Assembly: GCA_964481255.1 (NCBI GenBank)
Contig: CAYZTZ010000001.1
Location: 1 to 64,000, forward strand
Source of the DNA: UBA6911 sp964481255
Lineage (GTDB): Bacteria; Acidobacteriota; UBA6911
Length of the DNA: 64,000 nt
Direction of reading: 5' to 3'
Positions 50,024 to 58,911 of this stretch are shown one piece after another; the first letter of the stretch is position 1, and every line of letters begins with the position of its first letter. The notes under the pieces are model-generated. The model was not told the DNA's origin. It did not search any database and saw only the letters and a list, made by a program, of their open reading frames with translations. The position numbers and the translations under genes are program-made.

Positions 50024-50445
50024 GCCGACTCCCCCTTCAGGTACCTCTCGAGAATGAGAGCCGCGGCCAGCGAATCGGCCGTCCGATACCTCTTCTGCTT
50101 TCTGGGGCTCATGGTCCGCCAGTATTCCATGGCCTCCTGCGTCGAAAGCCTCTCGTCCACCCCGATCAGCGGTATTCGGAGATAGGATTCGAGGTCTCCC
50201 ATGAGCCGTTGCATCCGGCGCATGGAATCACCGCTGGAACCGTCCATATTCCAAGGAATCCCGAGGACGAGTTTCCGAATGTCCAGGGCTTCGACCATGG
50301 CCTGCAATCTCTTGAAAAAGTTACGGCGTCCCAGGTTTGGAATCGAAGGCAGGGGGCGAACCGTCAAACCGAGCTCATCGCTGCAGGCAAGCCCGATGTT
50401 CTTTTCGCCGTAGTCTACGGCCAGAACTCTGCCGTTATATTCCAT
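50020..50445 (-). CDS. ruvX: Holliday junction resolvase-like / pre-16S rRNA nuclease YqgF
   Basis: 141 aa from the ATG at 50445, matching the usual start (GRVLAVDYGEKNIGLACSD with the first catalytic Asp). LVLGIPWNMDGSSGD, DERLSTQEA (Glu) and TADSLAAALILERYL (Asp) complete the RNase H-fold active site. It is thought to mature the 5' end of 16S rRNA. No good ribosome binding site is visible, and longer frames upstream are low-complexity. Confidence 0.92.
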   Translation of the reverse strand: MEYNGRVLAVDYGEKNIGLACSDELGLTVRPLPSIPNLGRRNFFKRLQAMVEALDIRKLVLGIPWNMDGSSGDSMRRMQRLMGDLESYLRIPLIGVDERLSTQEAMEYWRTMSPRKQKRYRTADSLAAALILERYLKGESA

Positions 50446-50612
50446 GGAATTATTGGAGCACAGGGACATCCGGCCGTCAACCGGATGGGCGCCGCCGAGC
50501 GCCCCGCCATGCATCGGAGGTTCTGGAGTTGCGCCGCGACGCCGCCCGCGTCGATGCGGAGCGCCTTCGGGCGCTTCCCGGGGCCGCCGCATCGCCCAAC
50601 GGGAAATCTCAA

Positions 50613-50641
50613 TTGAAAGGATAGAGCGGATGCTATATTAT
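50613..50641 (+). promoter_or_regulatory. sigma70-type promoter of the S41 protease gene
   Basis: TTGAAA and TATTAT (5/6 matches each) are separated by 17 bases, 38 bases before the ATG at 50679. The AT-rich patch contrasts with the GC-rich flanks. Confidence 0.6.
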
Positions 50642-50678
50642 AAAAAAGTTTATGTCCATGCCCGGCCGGGGAGGTGCG

Positions 50679-51935
50679 ATGTTCCATAAGGGCAAGCTGC
50701 TGGCTTTTCTGTTTTCCTTTTTGATTGTGCTGTATGCGGTTTCGACAGTTTTTTACGGCAGGGTCGTCGCCAGGGATGAGGCCTACAAGGAGCTTTCCAT
50801 CTTCATGGAGGTCCTGAAAAAAATCAACGACGACTACGTGGAGCCCCCCGACATGAACGTGGTTCAGGAAGGAGCCATGCGGGGACTGATCGGGGCCCTG
50901 GACGGCCAGAGCAGCTTCCTCACCCGCGAGCAGTACGAAGCTGTTGAGAAAAGGAAGGGCAACGGAGGCGCGGGACTGGGAATCGTGCTTTCAAAGAGGG
51001 CGGACGTGATTTATGTCGTCTCGGTCGAGGACAACAGCCCGGCCGCTGAGGCCGGAGTCCGGCCCGGCGATTATCTGATCGCCGTGGACGGCCGCAGCGT
51101 CGAGGACAAGAGCGTTCTGGAGGCGGACAGTCTCCTGCACGGTGCTCCGGGAACACCGGTCAAGGTGACTGTATTCCGGAGTTCGAGGACCAAGCCGCTG
51201 GAACTCTCCATGTCTTTCCGTCACCGGTCCTCGCCGGCCGTACATTCCAAAATGGTGGAAGGTCAAGTGGGCGTGCTGGACGTGGCCTCTCTCTCGGGCG
51301 ACGCCCCGGAGCAGGTCCGGATCAAACTCAAAACCCTCATTTCCGCCGGAGCGGAAAGGATCCTCCTGGACCTGCGTAACTGCGCGGACGGGAGTCCCTC
51401 GGCCGGAGCGGAACTGGCCAACTATTTCCTGAATGACGGGATCATCTACTACGCCCAGAACCGCCAAGGCGAAAGAGTCGAGGTCTTTGAAGCGATCCCG
51501 GAAAAGCATATCACCGATCTGCCCATGGCGGTGCTTATCAACGGATCCACGGCGGGAGCCGCCGAGATCACAGCCGGGGCCCTGAAGGACAGGAAGCGGG
51601 CGACCGTTGTCGGCGAGAAATCCTTCGGAGTCGGGGCGGCTCAGAGGACCATCCAATTGAAAAGCGGCGCGGTGCTCCTCCTGTCCACGGCAAAGTATTG
51701 CACTCCGGGGGGGAAAGTGATCCAGGACTCTGTCCTGAGGAAAACGGGCATTTCGCCCGACATCCAGGTCCCGGACGACGATAAGAGACAGGAGCTGGCT
51801 GTGGAATCCTATTACGACGAGCAGGATGACGAGGAGAAATACAGGCAGTTTCTGGAAAAGATCGACAGCATCCAGACCGGCAAGGCGCTGGAAATCCTGC
51901 TCGGGGCGGAGGCGCCGCTGAAAAAGGCAGCCTAG
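50679..51935 (+). CDS. S41-family C-terminal processing protease with PDZ domain
   Basis: 418 aa from the ATG at 50679 (GGGGAGG 5 bases upstream). One N-terminal membrane anchor (LLAFLFSFLIVLYAVSTVF), PDZ domain at ~90-180 (GAGLGIVLSKRADVIYVVSV; PAAEAGVRPGDYLIAVDG), then the S41 catalytic core with nucleophile Ser290 in INGSTAGAAEI and Lys314 in VGEKSFGVG. A C-terminal acidic extension follows. It acts in the periplasm on protein C-termini. Monocistronic, ahead of tRNA-Val. Confidence 0.93.
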   Translation: MFHKGKLLAFLFSFLIVLYAVSTVFYGRVVARDEAYKELSIFMEVLKKINDDYVEPPDMNVVQEGAMRGLIGALDGQSSFLTREQYEAVEKRKGNGGAGLGIVLSKRADVIYVVSVEDNSPAAEAGVRPGDYLIAVDGRSVEDKSVLEADSLLHGAPGTPVKVTVFRSSRTKPLELSMSFRHRSSPAVHSKMVEGQVGVLDVASLSGDAPEQVRIKLKTLISAGAERILLDLRNCADGSPSAGAELANYFLNDGIIYYAQNRQGERVEVFEAIPEKHITDLPMAVLINGSTAGAAEITAGALKDRKRATVVGEKSFGVGAAQRTIQLKSGAVLLLSTAKYCTPGGKVIQDSVLRKTGISPDIQVPDDDKRQELAVESYYDEQDDEEKYRQFLEKIDSIQTGKALEILLGAEAPLKKAA

Positions 51936-51948
51936 CAGCAATTGATTA

Positions 51949-51978
51949 TTGACACTGTTTCCGGCTTTCTGGTAGTTT
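51949..51978 (+). promoter_or_regulatory. promoter of tRNA-Val
   Basis: A perfect TTGACA (51949-51954) is followed after 18 bases by TAGTTT (51973-51978, 3/6), ending 15 bases before the tRNA. Confidence 0.5.
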
Positions 51979-51993
51979 AAGTCCTTATTTTTT

Positions 51994-52068
51994 AGGCGCG
52001 TAGCTCAGGGGGAGAGCACTTCCTTGACGCGGAAGGGGTCAGCGGTTCAAATCCGCTCGCGCCTACCA
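51994..52068 (+). tRNA. tRNA-Val(GAC)
   Basis: AGGCGCG pairs with CGCGCCT as acceptor stem. The D-arm is GCTCAGGGGGAGAGC. The anticodon loop TTGACGC between CTTCC/GGAAG gives GAC. The T-arm GCGGTTCAAATCCGC is standard. Discriminator A and CCA are encoded. 75 nt. Confidence 0.96.
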
Positions 52069-52319
52069 TAAAACCGGTCGCGATCCCTTGGCGTGAATTT
52101 CGGAGAGGCCAAACTCCCGGAGCGGACGCCGGGCGAGCCGGCGGGGAAATCCGGAACCAGGCGTCTTCGAATCACGAGTCCCTCCGCGGATGAATGAATC
52201 GAATGACTGTTGCCCATCGAGTCCGAGTCGCTTTTCCCGCCCGCTTTTTCGATTAATGACCAGGAAAGACGCCGTTATTGTGCTCTCGTTCCAAAGGGGC
52301 GCGGGGTTATTTATAGATT

Positions 52320-54116
52320 ATGCCTTTAAGAATAAGATATGCGGACGGATCGGACGGCGAGCCGGCCGACCCGGCTTCGGCTCTTGAGATCTATCGCCAC
52401 AGTGTTTCGCACCTCATGGCCGCCGCCGTGACGAGCCTGTATCCGGACACCCGTCTTGGAATCGGCCCCGCCATCAGTGACGGTTTCTATTATGATTTCG
52501 AGCGCCCCGAAGGCTTCGTCGAAGAGGACCTTGGGAAAATCGAAGAGAAGATGCGTGAACTGGCCGCCCGGAACCTGAAATACGAACCATCCATCCTGTC
52601 CAGGGAGGAGGCCCTCGATTTCTTCAGGAAGCGGGGGGAGCATTTGAAAGTGGATCTGATTGAGGAGAAGGCGGGCGAGAAGCTCTCCTGTTACCGGCTG
52701 GGAAACCTGGTCGATTTCTGCACGGGACCGCACCTCGATTCCACCGGCGAAATCGACCCGCACAGCTTCCGCCTTCTCAGCATCGCGGGTTCCTACTGGC
52801 GGGGCGATGAGCACAACCAGCAGCTGCAGCGTATCTACGGAACGGCTTTCCTGACCCCCGAGGCTCTGGAGGAGTACCTGAAGCAGCTCGAGGAAGCCAG
52901 GAAAAGGGATCATCGGAAACTGGGCCGCGAGCTGGATCTGTTCAGCATCTCCGAGGAGGCGGGGCCCGGTCTTGTCTTCTGGCACCCGAAGGGGACGCGC
53001 ATACGTCTGATCATCGAGGACTTCCTGCGCGCCGAGCTTTTCCGGCGCGGGTATGAGTTCGTCACGACGCCGCATGTGGCCCGGGATATTCTGTGGAAGA
53101 CGTCCGGGCACTACGAGTATTACCGGCAGAACATGTACACGTTCCGGATCGATGACGATGAATTCGTCATCAAGCCGATGAACTGCCCGGAACATATCCA
53201 GATCTTCAAGACCCGGATGCGAAGCTATCGGGATCTGCCGGTCCGCTACGCGGAATTCGGCACGGTCTATCGCTATGAAAAGAGCGGCGTGCTGCACGGC
53301 ATGCTCCGGGTCCGCGGCTTCACTCAGGACGACGCTCACATCTTCTGCACGCGCGAGCAGGTCTACGGCGAGATTTCGGATTTGATGGAACTGGTTTTGT
53401 TTATAATGAAAAGCTTCGGTTTCGATCAGTACAGGGTCGAACTCTCGGTTCGGGACGAATCCAGAAAGGAGGAATACGCCGGTACCGAAGAAGACTGGCG
53501 GATGGCGGAAGAGGCTCTGGTGCAGGCCCTGCGTTCCAGGGGCATCGGCTGGACGCGCATGGAGGGAGAGGCAGTCTTTTACGGGCCGAAGATCGACGTC
53601 AAGCTGATCGACGCCATCGGCCGCCCCTGGCAGCTGTCGACCGTCCAGTTCGATTTCACCCTCCCGAAGCGGTTCGACCTGTCGTACGTGGGGGCCGACG
53701 GCCGGCCCCATCAGCCCGTCATGCTGCACCGGGCTCTGCTGGGTTCGGTGGAGCGCTTTCTGGGTGTGCTTATCGAGCACTACGCGGGCGCGTTCCCGAT
53801 TTGGCTGGCTCCGGTTCAGGTTCTGGTCCTGCCCATATCGGAGCGGCATCAGGAATACGCCCGGCAGGTGGTTCGCCGGCTGACGGATGCAGGATTGAGG
53901 GCGGAGCTGGACGACAGAAACGAAAAGATAGGGTATAAGATCCGCGAGGCGCAGACCCAAAAGGTCCCCTACATGCTCGTCGTCGGGGACAAGGAATCGC
54001 AAGCCGGCACCGTTGCGGTGCGCAACCGCTTTCTCGGCGACGAGGGCGCCGAGCCTCTGGAGAGGTTTTTGGAAAGAATCGGGGTATTGGTCCAGACCCG
54101 GGCGGTCCGGCCGTAG
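52320..54116 (+). CDS. thrS: threonyl-tRNA synthetase lacking the TGS domain
   Basis: 598 aa against the usual ~640. The protein opens with a stub that resembles the first TGS strand (MPLRIRYADGSDGE) and goes almost directly into the editing domain (H27-x3-H31 in RHSVSHL; CTGPHLDS), so ~45-50 residues of TGS are missing. The class II catalytic core is intact (motif 2 YAEFGTVYRYEKSGVLHGMLRVR; zinc site Cys in MNCPEH), as is the anticodon-binding domain (VQVLVLPISERHQEYA). No strong ribosome binding site precedes the ATG. It heads the thrS-infC-rpmI-rplT-pheST operon. Confidence 0.96.
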   Translation: MPLRIRYADGSDGEPADPASALEIYRHSVSHLMAAAVTSLYPDTRLGIGPAISDGFYYDFERPEGFVEEDLGKIEEKMRELAARNLKYEPSILSREEALDFFRKRGEHLKVDLIEEKAGEKLSCYRLGNLVDFCTGPHLDSTGEIDPHSFRLLSIAGSYWRGDEHNQQLQRIYGTAFLTPEALEEYLKQLEEARKRDHRKLGRELDLFSISEEAGPGLVFWHPKGTRIRLIIEDFLRAELFRRGYEFVTTPHVARDILWKTSGHYEYYRQNMYTFRIDDDEFVIKPMNCPEHIQIFKTRMRSYRDLPVRYAEFGTVYRYEKSGVLHGMLRVRGFTQDDAHIFCTREQVYGEISDLMELVLFIMKSFGFDQYRVELSVRDESRKEEYAGTEEDWRMAEEALVQALRSRGIGWTRMEGEAVFYGPKIDVKLIDAIGRPWQLSTVQFDFTLPKRFDLSYVGADGRPHQPVMLHRALLGSVERFLGVLIEHYAGAFPIWLAPVQVLVLPISERHQEYARQVVRRLTDAGLRAELDDRNEKIGYKIREAQTQKVPYMLVVGDKESQAGTVAVRNRFLGDEGAEPLERFLERIGVLVQTRAVRP

Positions 54117-54159
54117 GGACGGGAGCCGCGTTCTCCCTTGAAGCAAAAGGAGGTTGCCC

Positions 54160-54684
54160 ATCACAACAACCAAGCAAGTGCGGGTTCGAGTCAATGAAAT
54201 GATCCGAGCCAAGGAAATCCGGGTGATCGACGAAGATGCGGGGCAACTGGGCATCATGACCCCGGAAGAGGCTCTCGCCCTCGCACGGGCGCGCGATCTG
54301 GACCTGGTGGAGGTGGCTCCCGGCGCCACCCCGCCCGTCTGCCGGATCATGAACTACGGCAAGTTTCAGTATCAAAAAAGCAAGCGGGCCCATGAGGCGA
54401 AGAAACACCAGAAGCAGGTCGTCATCAAAGAGATCAAGTTCCGGCCGAAGACGGAGGAGCACGATTTCCAGTTTAAGAAAAACAACATCGTGCGTTTTCT
54501 GACGGAAGGCAACAAGGCCAAGGCGAGCGTCGTTTTCCGGGGCAGGGAGATGACGCATCAGGAGTTGGGGCGCAAACTGATGGACAGGCTGATTGAGGAG
54601 TTGAAGGAAGTCGGAGAGCTTGAACGCCCGCCCAAAATGGAAGGATACGCCCTGGTCGGCATTTTCCTTCCCAAGAAGCGCTAG
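54160..54684 (+). CDS. infC: translation initiation factor IF-3, probable ATC start codon
   Basis: 174 aa. I place the start at ATC (54160): a perfect AGGAGG ends 6 bases before it, whereas the only canonical alternative, a TTG at 54154, directly abuts the AGGAGG and cannot be used efficiently. Rare AUU/AUC starts are characteristic of infC, because IF-3 rejects them and so controls its own synthesis. Both IF-3 domains are present: N-terminal VNEMIRAKEIRVIDEDAGQLG and C-terminal KEIKFRPKTEEHDFQFK, FRGREMTHQELG. Confidence 0.95.
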   Translation: MTTTKQVRVRVNEMIRAKEIRVIDEDAGQLGIMTPEEALALARARDLDLVEVAPGATPPVCRIMNYGKFQYQKSKRAHEAKKHQKQVVIKEIKFRPKTEEHDFQFKKNNIVRFLTEGNKAKASVVFRGREMTHQELGRKLMDRLIEELKEVGELERPPKMEGYALVGIFLPKKR

Positions 54685-54752
54685 GCGGCTTGTCCCGCAT
54701 CGCCCAAGGGACGCCGTCGGCCCATCCATCATCCGGATCGAGGAGGGAGCCT

Positions 54753-54944
54753 GTGAAACGAAAAACAGTCAAGGGCGCAGCCAAGAGGTTTAAGGTGACA
54801 GGGACGGGCAAGATCATGCGCCGACACAGCCATGCCCGTCATATTCTGACCAAAAAGCCGCGCAAGCGCATGAGGAAGCTCACGGGCAGCGCCCCGGTGA
54901 GCAAGGCGGATCGCGGGCGCGTCAAGAAAATGCTGAACATCTGA
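54753..54944 (+). CDS. rpmI: ribosomal protein bL35
   Basis: 63 aa from a GTG with AGGAGGGAG 6 bases upstream. The sequence KRKTVKGAAKRFKVTGTGKI and RRHSHARHILTKKPRKRMRKL is characteristic of bL35. A longer in-frame start at 54690 would add an unrelated basic tail. Large-subunit protein, in the standard infC-rpmI-rplT order. Confidence 0.97.
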   Translation: MKRKTVKGAAKRFKVTGTGKIMRRHSHARHILTKKPRKRMRKLTGSAPVSKADRGRVKKMLNI

Positions 54945-54971
54945 TCGGGAGACGTAAGCGGGAGTTAAGAG

Positions 54972-55334
54972 ATGCCAAGAGTCAAAAGAGGCAACAAGCG
55001 TGTCCAGCGGCGGAAGAAAATTCTCAAGCTGGCGAAAGGTTACAGGCTGACCAAGAGCAAACTGCACCGGTCGGCGAAGGAGTCCGTCGATCGGGCGCTC
55101 CGTTTCGCCTATCGCGACCGCCGCGCCAAGAAGAGGGATTTCCGGAGCCTGTTTATCCTGCGGGTCGGCGCGGCCGCCCGGAAGAACGATATTTCCTACA
55201 GCCGGTTCATAAGCGGTCTGAAAAAGGCCGGAATCGAGCTGGACCGCCGGGTTCTCGCCGAGATCGCCGTCCATGATCCCGAGACCTTTACCCGGCTGAC
55301 CGAAAGCGCCAAAGCGGCGCTGGCGGCCGCCTGA
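54972..55334 (+). CDS. rplT: ribosomal protein bL20
   Basis: 120 aa. MPRVKRGNKRVQRRKKILKL start, LRVGAAARKNDISYSRFISGLKKAGIELDRRVLAEIA end; full length. It is essential for 50S assembly and in many bacteria represses this operon by binding its mRNA. I could not identify a bL20-binding pseudoknot here. Confidence 0.98.
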   Translation: MPRVKRGNKRVQRRKKILKLAKGYRLTKSKLHRSAKESVDRALRFAYRDRRAKKRDFRSLFILRVGAAARKNDISYSRFISGLKKAGIELDRRVLAEIAVHDPETFTRLTESAKAALAAA

Positions 55335-55366
55335 GAACAACCGTCTTTCAGAACCGATACGAGAGC

Positions 55367-55400
55367 GCCCGGGGGACCTGCCACGCCGGGCTTTTCTTTT
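55367..55400 (+). terminator. intrinsic terminator or attenuator between rplT and pheS
   Basis: A GCCCGG/CCGGGC stem (13-base loop) is followed by TTTTCTTTT, 33 bases after the rplT stop. It could end the ribosomal part of the operon or partly attenuate pheST. Confidence 0.6.
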
Positions 55401-55471
55401 ATGGGACTCCCCCTGGAGTTTTTCCCCCGCTGCGGCGGGGTCGCGAAAACCTTCGGCAGGCAGAGGTGATC

Positions 55472-56488
55472 ATGAAGGACATCATCGACTCATTGCGGCG
55501 GCAGTTTGAAGAGGACCTCGCCGCCGTCAGCGACATGGAGACCTGGAAGGCCGTCAGGGACAAATACATCGCGCGCGACAGCGGTCTGATCACGACCCGC
55601 CTCAAAAAGATCCGGGATCTTCCCAAGGAACAGCGCCCCGCCTTCGGGCAGGCGATGAACCAGCTGCTCGCTTTCGCCGAGGAACGGCTGCAGGAGAAAC
55701 AAGCGCAGGCGAAGGAGGCGCTCCTGTCCGCGCGCCGGCGCTCGCTGGATGTCACCCGGCCCGGCTTTCCTTACGCCCTGGGGACCGCCCATCCGATCAA
55801 ACGTCTCCAGGCCGAGATCGAAGAGGTCTTCGTGAATCTGGGCTTTCAGGTTCTGGATCTCCCGGAAATCGAGCGGGAATATTACAATTTTGAAGCCCTG
55901 AACATGCCCCGGAGCCATCCGGCGCGGGATTCGCAGGACACCTTTTACTTTGACGAAAACACGCTCCTTCGGACCCACTGCACCTCCGTGGACGTGCACG
56001 CCATGGAGACGATGAAGCCTCCGATCCGGGCCGTGACAACGGGCAAGGTGTATCGAAGGGACCCTTTCGACGCCACCCATTCGCCGATGTTTTATCAGGT
56101 CGATGTCGTCGTGGTGGAGGAGGGCATCACCATGGGGCACATGAAGGGGATGCTGGAGGTCTTCCTCAAGCGGATCTTTCATCCGGACATCCGGATGCGC
56201 CTGAGGCCGGGCTTTTTCCCTTTCGTGGAGCCGGGCGCGGAGGTCGACATCAGCTGTATTTTCTGCGCCGGCAGAGGCTGCCCCACCTGCAAGCAGACCG
56301 GATGGATCGAAATCCTCGGCGCGGGGATGGTTCATCCCAAGGTGCTCCGGATGTCGGGCGTGGACGACGCGCGCTATTCCGGCTTCGCCTGGGGCATGGG
56401 AATCGACCGCGTGGCGATTCTCAAGTATGGAGTCGACGACATCCGGCTTTTCTTTGAAAACGACCTCAGGTTCTTGAAACAGTTTTAA
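55472..56488 (+). CDS. pheS: phenylalanyl-tRNA synthetase alpha subunit
   Basis: 338 aa from the ATG at 55472 (a GTG 6 bases earlier is possible). The N-terminal coiled coil, HPIKRLQAEIEEVFVNLGF, FDATHSPMFYQVDVVVV and the class II motif 3 GMGIDRVAILKYGVDDIR are intact. A CIFCAGRGCPTCKQTGW segment may bind zinc. It forms the alpha2beta2 PheRS with the pheT product 54 bases downstream. Confidence 0.97.
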   Translation: MKDIIDSLRRQFEEDLAAVSDMETWKAVRDKYIARDSGLITTRLKKIRDLPKEQRPAFGQAMNQLLAFAEERLQEKQAQAKEALLSARRRSLDVTRPGFPYALGTAHPIKRLQAEIEEVFVNLGFQVLDLPEIEREYYNFEALNMPRSHPARDSQDTFYFDENTLLRTHCTSVDVHAMETMKPPIRAVTTGKVYRRDPFDATHSPMFYQVDVVVVEEGITMGHMKGMLEVFLKRIFHPDIRMRLRPGFFPFVEPGAEVDISCIFCAGRGCPTCKQTGWIEILGAGMVHPKVLRMSGVDDARYSGFAWGMGIDRVAILKYGVDDIRLFFENDLRFLKQF

Positions 56489-56542
56489 AGGAACCGGCGC
56501 GCAGGAACGTCGCGCGCCGATCCCGCGCAGGAGTTCCGGAAG

Positions 56543-58597
56543 ATGAGAATCAGCCTTGAATGGCTTCAAGATTATGTCGAAATCCACGAGAGTCCCGAAA
56601 AGCTGAAGGAAGACCTGTCGATGATCGGCCTCCTGGTCGAAACGGTCGAGGACGTCCGGGGGACCTCCGTCCTGGAAGTCGAGGTGACGTCGAACCGGCC
56701 GGACTGTCTCAGCTATATCGGCATCGCGCGCGAAACGGCCGCTTTCTACGGGAGGCGGCTGAAACGGCCGCCGCTCGAGGAGCATCTGACGGCGTCCGCC
56801 GAGCGGGTCCCGTACGACATTGAAATCCGGGACGAGGATCTTTGCCCGCGGTATGTGGCCCTCGTCCTCGACGGGATTCAGGTGGCCGCCTCGCCGCCCT
56901 GGATGCAGCGACGCCTGGAAGCCGCGGGAATGCGCCCTCTCAACAATATCGTCGACATCACCAACTATGTCCTGCTGGAAATGGGGCACCCGCTGCATGC
57001 CTTCGATTACGACCGGCTGCGCGGCGGAAGAATCGTCGTCGCCCGGGCCGCGCAGGGGGAGCGCATGGAGACTCTCGACGGCGTTGAACGCGAGCTGGAC
57101 GACGCCATGCTTCTGATCAAAGACGGCGAAGGCGCTGTCGGGATCGCGGGGGTCATGGGCGGGCGGAATTCGGAGATCTCTCAATCCACAACCCGCGTGC
57201 TCCTGGAATCCGCCTATTTCAGCCCGGCGTCCATACGGCGCACATCCAAGAAACTGGGACTGTCCACGGAGGCGAGCTACCGTTTCGAGCGCGGCGCCGA
57301 TTGCGAAAACACGGTGCCTGCGATCGCCCGCACCTGCTACCTGATCGAACAGCTCGCCGGCGGGCGCGTCGCCGGGAGCCTCAGGGACGTCTGTCCGAAA
57401 AAAAAGGATCCGCTGCGCATCTTCCTGAGTCGGGATAAGGCCAACGCGCTGATCGGCGCGGAGCTGACCGAGGAGTTCATCGAGACGACCCTCAGGGGCC
57501 TGGAGTTCAAGCTTGAGAGGCGCGGTCCCGGCGCCTGGGACGTCACCTGCCCCTCGCACCGGGTGGACATGGAACTGGAGGCAGACCTCATCGAGGAACT
57601 GGCGCGCTTTTACGGATATCAGAGCATCCCGTCCGTACTCCCCCCGAACCGGAATGTCGGGGCGCATTCCCCGGTGTATGCCGTTGAGAGCGCCCTGCGG
57701 GCCGTCCTGACCGGGCAGGGGTACAGCGAGGCCGTCAATCTGAGCTTCGCCCAGGAAGCGGATCACGTGGAATTCAGGCCCCTTCAGGGGGAACGCATCG
57801 CCGTCCGGAACCCGCTCACGGAAGACACGCACTTCATGCGCACCACGCTGGCGCCCGGACTGGTGCGGTCGGCCAAGCGAAATTTCAACCACGACCAGCG
57901 CCGAGTCCTCCTGTTCGAGATCGGGAAGGTCTATGGCGCCGGATCGGACGGAATACCGCAGGAACGGAACTGCCTCGGCGTACTGGGAACGGGAAGTTTC
58001 GCGGGCCAGAATTGGGCGCACCCGTCGGCGGAGTATGATTTCTTTCATATGAAGGGGATTCTGGAGAGGCTCCTTCGCGGAATACGGGTCGCGAACTACG
58101 AGATGGAACCGGCCAAAGACGTGGGATGGCTCCATCCGGCCGAGGCTGCGTCCTTGATTATCCTCGGAGAACGCGTCGGGGTCCTGGGGGCCCTGTCGGA
58201 CTCCCTCAGCGAAAAATACAAGCTTCGCCAGCCCGTTTACCTCGCGGAAATAGATCTGCAGGGCCTCATGCGCCACGCCTTCGCCCCGATCTCCTTCGAG
58301 CCGCTGGCGCGGTACCCGGCGGTGGAGCGCGACATGTCCATCCTTGTGGCCAAAGACACGGCCTATGAGGCGATACGCAAAGCCGTTCTGGGCCTGCGCA
58401 TCCCGGAACTGAAGGACCTGGACCTCGTGGATGTGTATGAAGGGGAAAAAATACCCGCCGGCAAGGCGAGTCTGACTCTTCGGTTCACATTTCAGGATCG
58501 TGAAAGGACTCTTGTCGTTGACCGGGTGCAGCATTTCATCGATACTATTCTATCAACCTTGCGCCAAAATTGCGGAGCGGAGCTCAGATTCTTATGA
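56543..58597 (+). CDS. pheT: phenylalanyl-tRNA synthetase beta subunit, short form
   Basis: 684 aa against ~800 in E. coli. The N-terminus runs straight from MRISLEWLQDYVEIHESPE into EVEVTSNRPDCLSYIGIARE: the EMAPII-like tRNA-binding OB fold (residues ~40-150 in long forms) is absent. B3/B4 editing region (GHPLHAFDYDRL; STEASYRFERGAD), catalytic-like core and C-terminal ferredoxin-fold anticodon-binding domain (YPAVERDMSILV; LTLRFTFQDRERTL) are present. The stop overlaps the next gene by 4 bases. Confidence 0.95.
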   Translation: MRISLEWLQDYVEIHESPEKLKEDLSMIGLLVETVEDVRGTSVLEVEVTSNRPDCLSYIGIARETAAFYGRRLKRPPLEEHLTASAERVPYDIEIRDEDLCPRYVALVLDGIQVAASPPWMQRRLEAAGMRPLNNIVDITNYVLLEMGHPLHAFDYDRLRGGRIVVARAAQGERMETLDGVERELDDAMLLIKDGEGAVGIAGVMGGRNSEISQSTTRVLLESAYFSPASIRRTSKKLGLSTEASYRFERGADCENTVPAIARTCYLIEQLAGGRVAGSLRDVCPKKKDPLRIFLSRDKANALIGAELTEEFIETTLRGLEFKLERRGPGAWDVTCPSHRVDMELEADLIEELARFYGYQSIPSVLPPNRNVGAHSPVYAVESALRAVLTGQGYSEAVNLSFAQEADHVEFRPLQGERIAVRNPLTEDTHFMRTTLAPGLVRSAKRNFNHDQRRVLLFEIGKVYGAGSDGIPQERNCLGVLGTGSFAGQNWAHPSAEYDFFHMKGILERLLRGIRVANYEMEPAKDVGWLHPAEAASLIILGERVGVLGALSDSLSEKYKLRQPVYLAEIDLQGLMRHAFAPISFEPLARYPAVERDMSILVAKDTAYEAIRKAVLGLRIPELKDLDLVDVYEGEKIPAGKASLTLRFTFQDRERTLVVDRVQHFIDTILSTLRQNCGAELRFL

Positions 58598-58872
58598 ATG
58601 AAACCAAATCTCAGCGGGAAACCACCGGCCTGGAACGCTTCGGCCAGCTCGAGGACAGAATCTTCCGCATGGTGGAGGAATACAAGTCCGTCCGCAGGGA
58701 AATCGAGTCCCTTCGGGCCGAAAACCAGCGCCTGAAGGAGGAGATCGGAAACCTGCGCAAGACCGAATCCACGGTGCACGAAAATCTGGCGCAGTATCAA
58801 AAGGAACGAGAGGAGCTTCGGGAGCGCGTGGAAAAAGCCCTGGCCCTGCTGGCCACGCTGGAAGCGCGCTAG
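58594..58872 (+). CDS. ZapB-like coiled-coil protein
   Basis: 92 aa starting in the ATGA overlap with pheT. Almost the whole length is coiled coil (LEDRIFRMVEEYKSVRREIESL; NQRLKEEIGNLRKTE; LRERVEKALALLATLE). Size, position between pheT and zapA, and heptads fit the division factor ZapB that crosslinks Z-ring components through ZapA. The family is low-complexity, so homology to E. coli ZapB cannot be proven by eye. Confidence 0.7.
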   Translation: MNETKSQRETTGLERFGQLEDRIFRMVEEYKSVRREIESLRAENQRLKEEIGNLRKTESTVHENLAQYQKEREELRERVEKALALLATLEAR

Positions 58873-58911
58873 GGGGATTCAGCCGTGCCCGAGGCGCCGC
58901 GGGGCGGACCT

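Noticed and set aside
55401..55469. 22-codon frame before pheS with three Phe codons, a possible pheST leader peptide
   Set aside because: It has no ribosome binding site, the Phe codons are dispersed, and the terminator hairpin lies upstream of it rather than downstream, which is the wrong order for attenuation.
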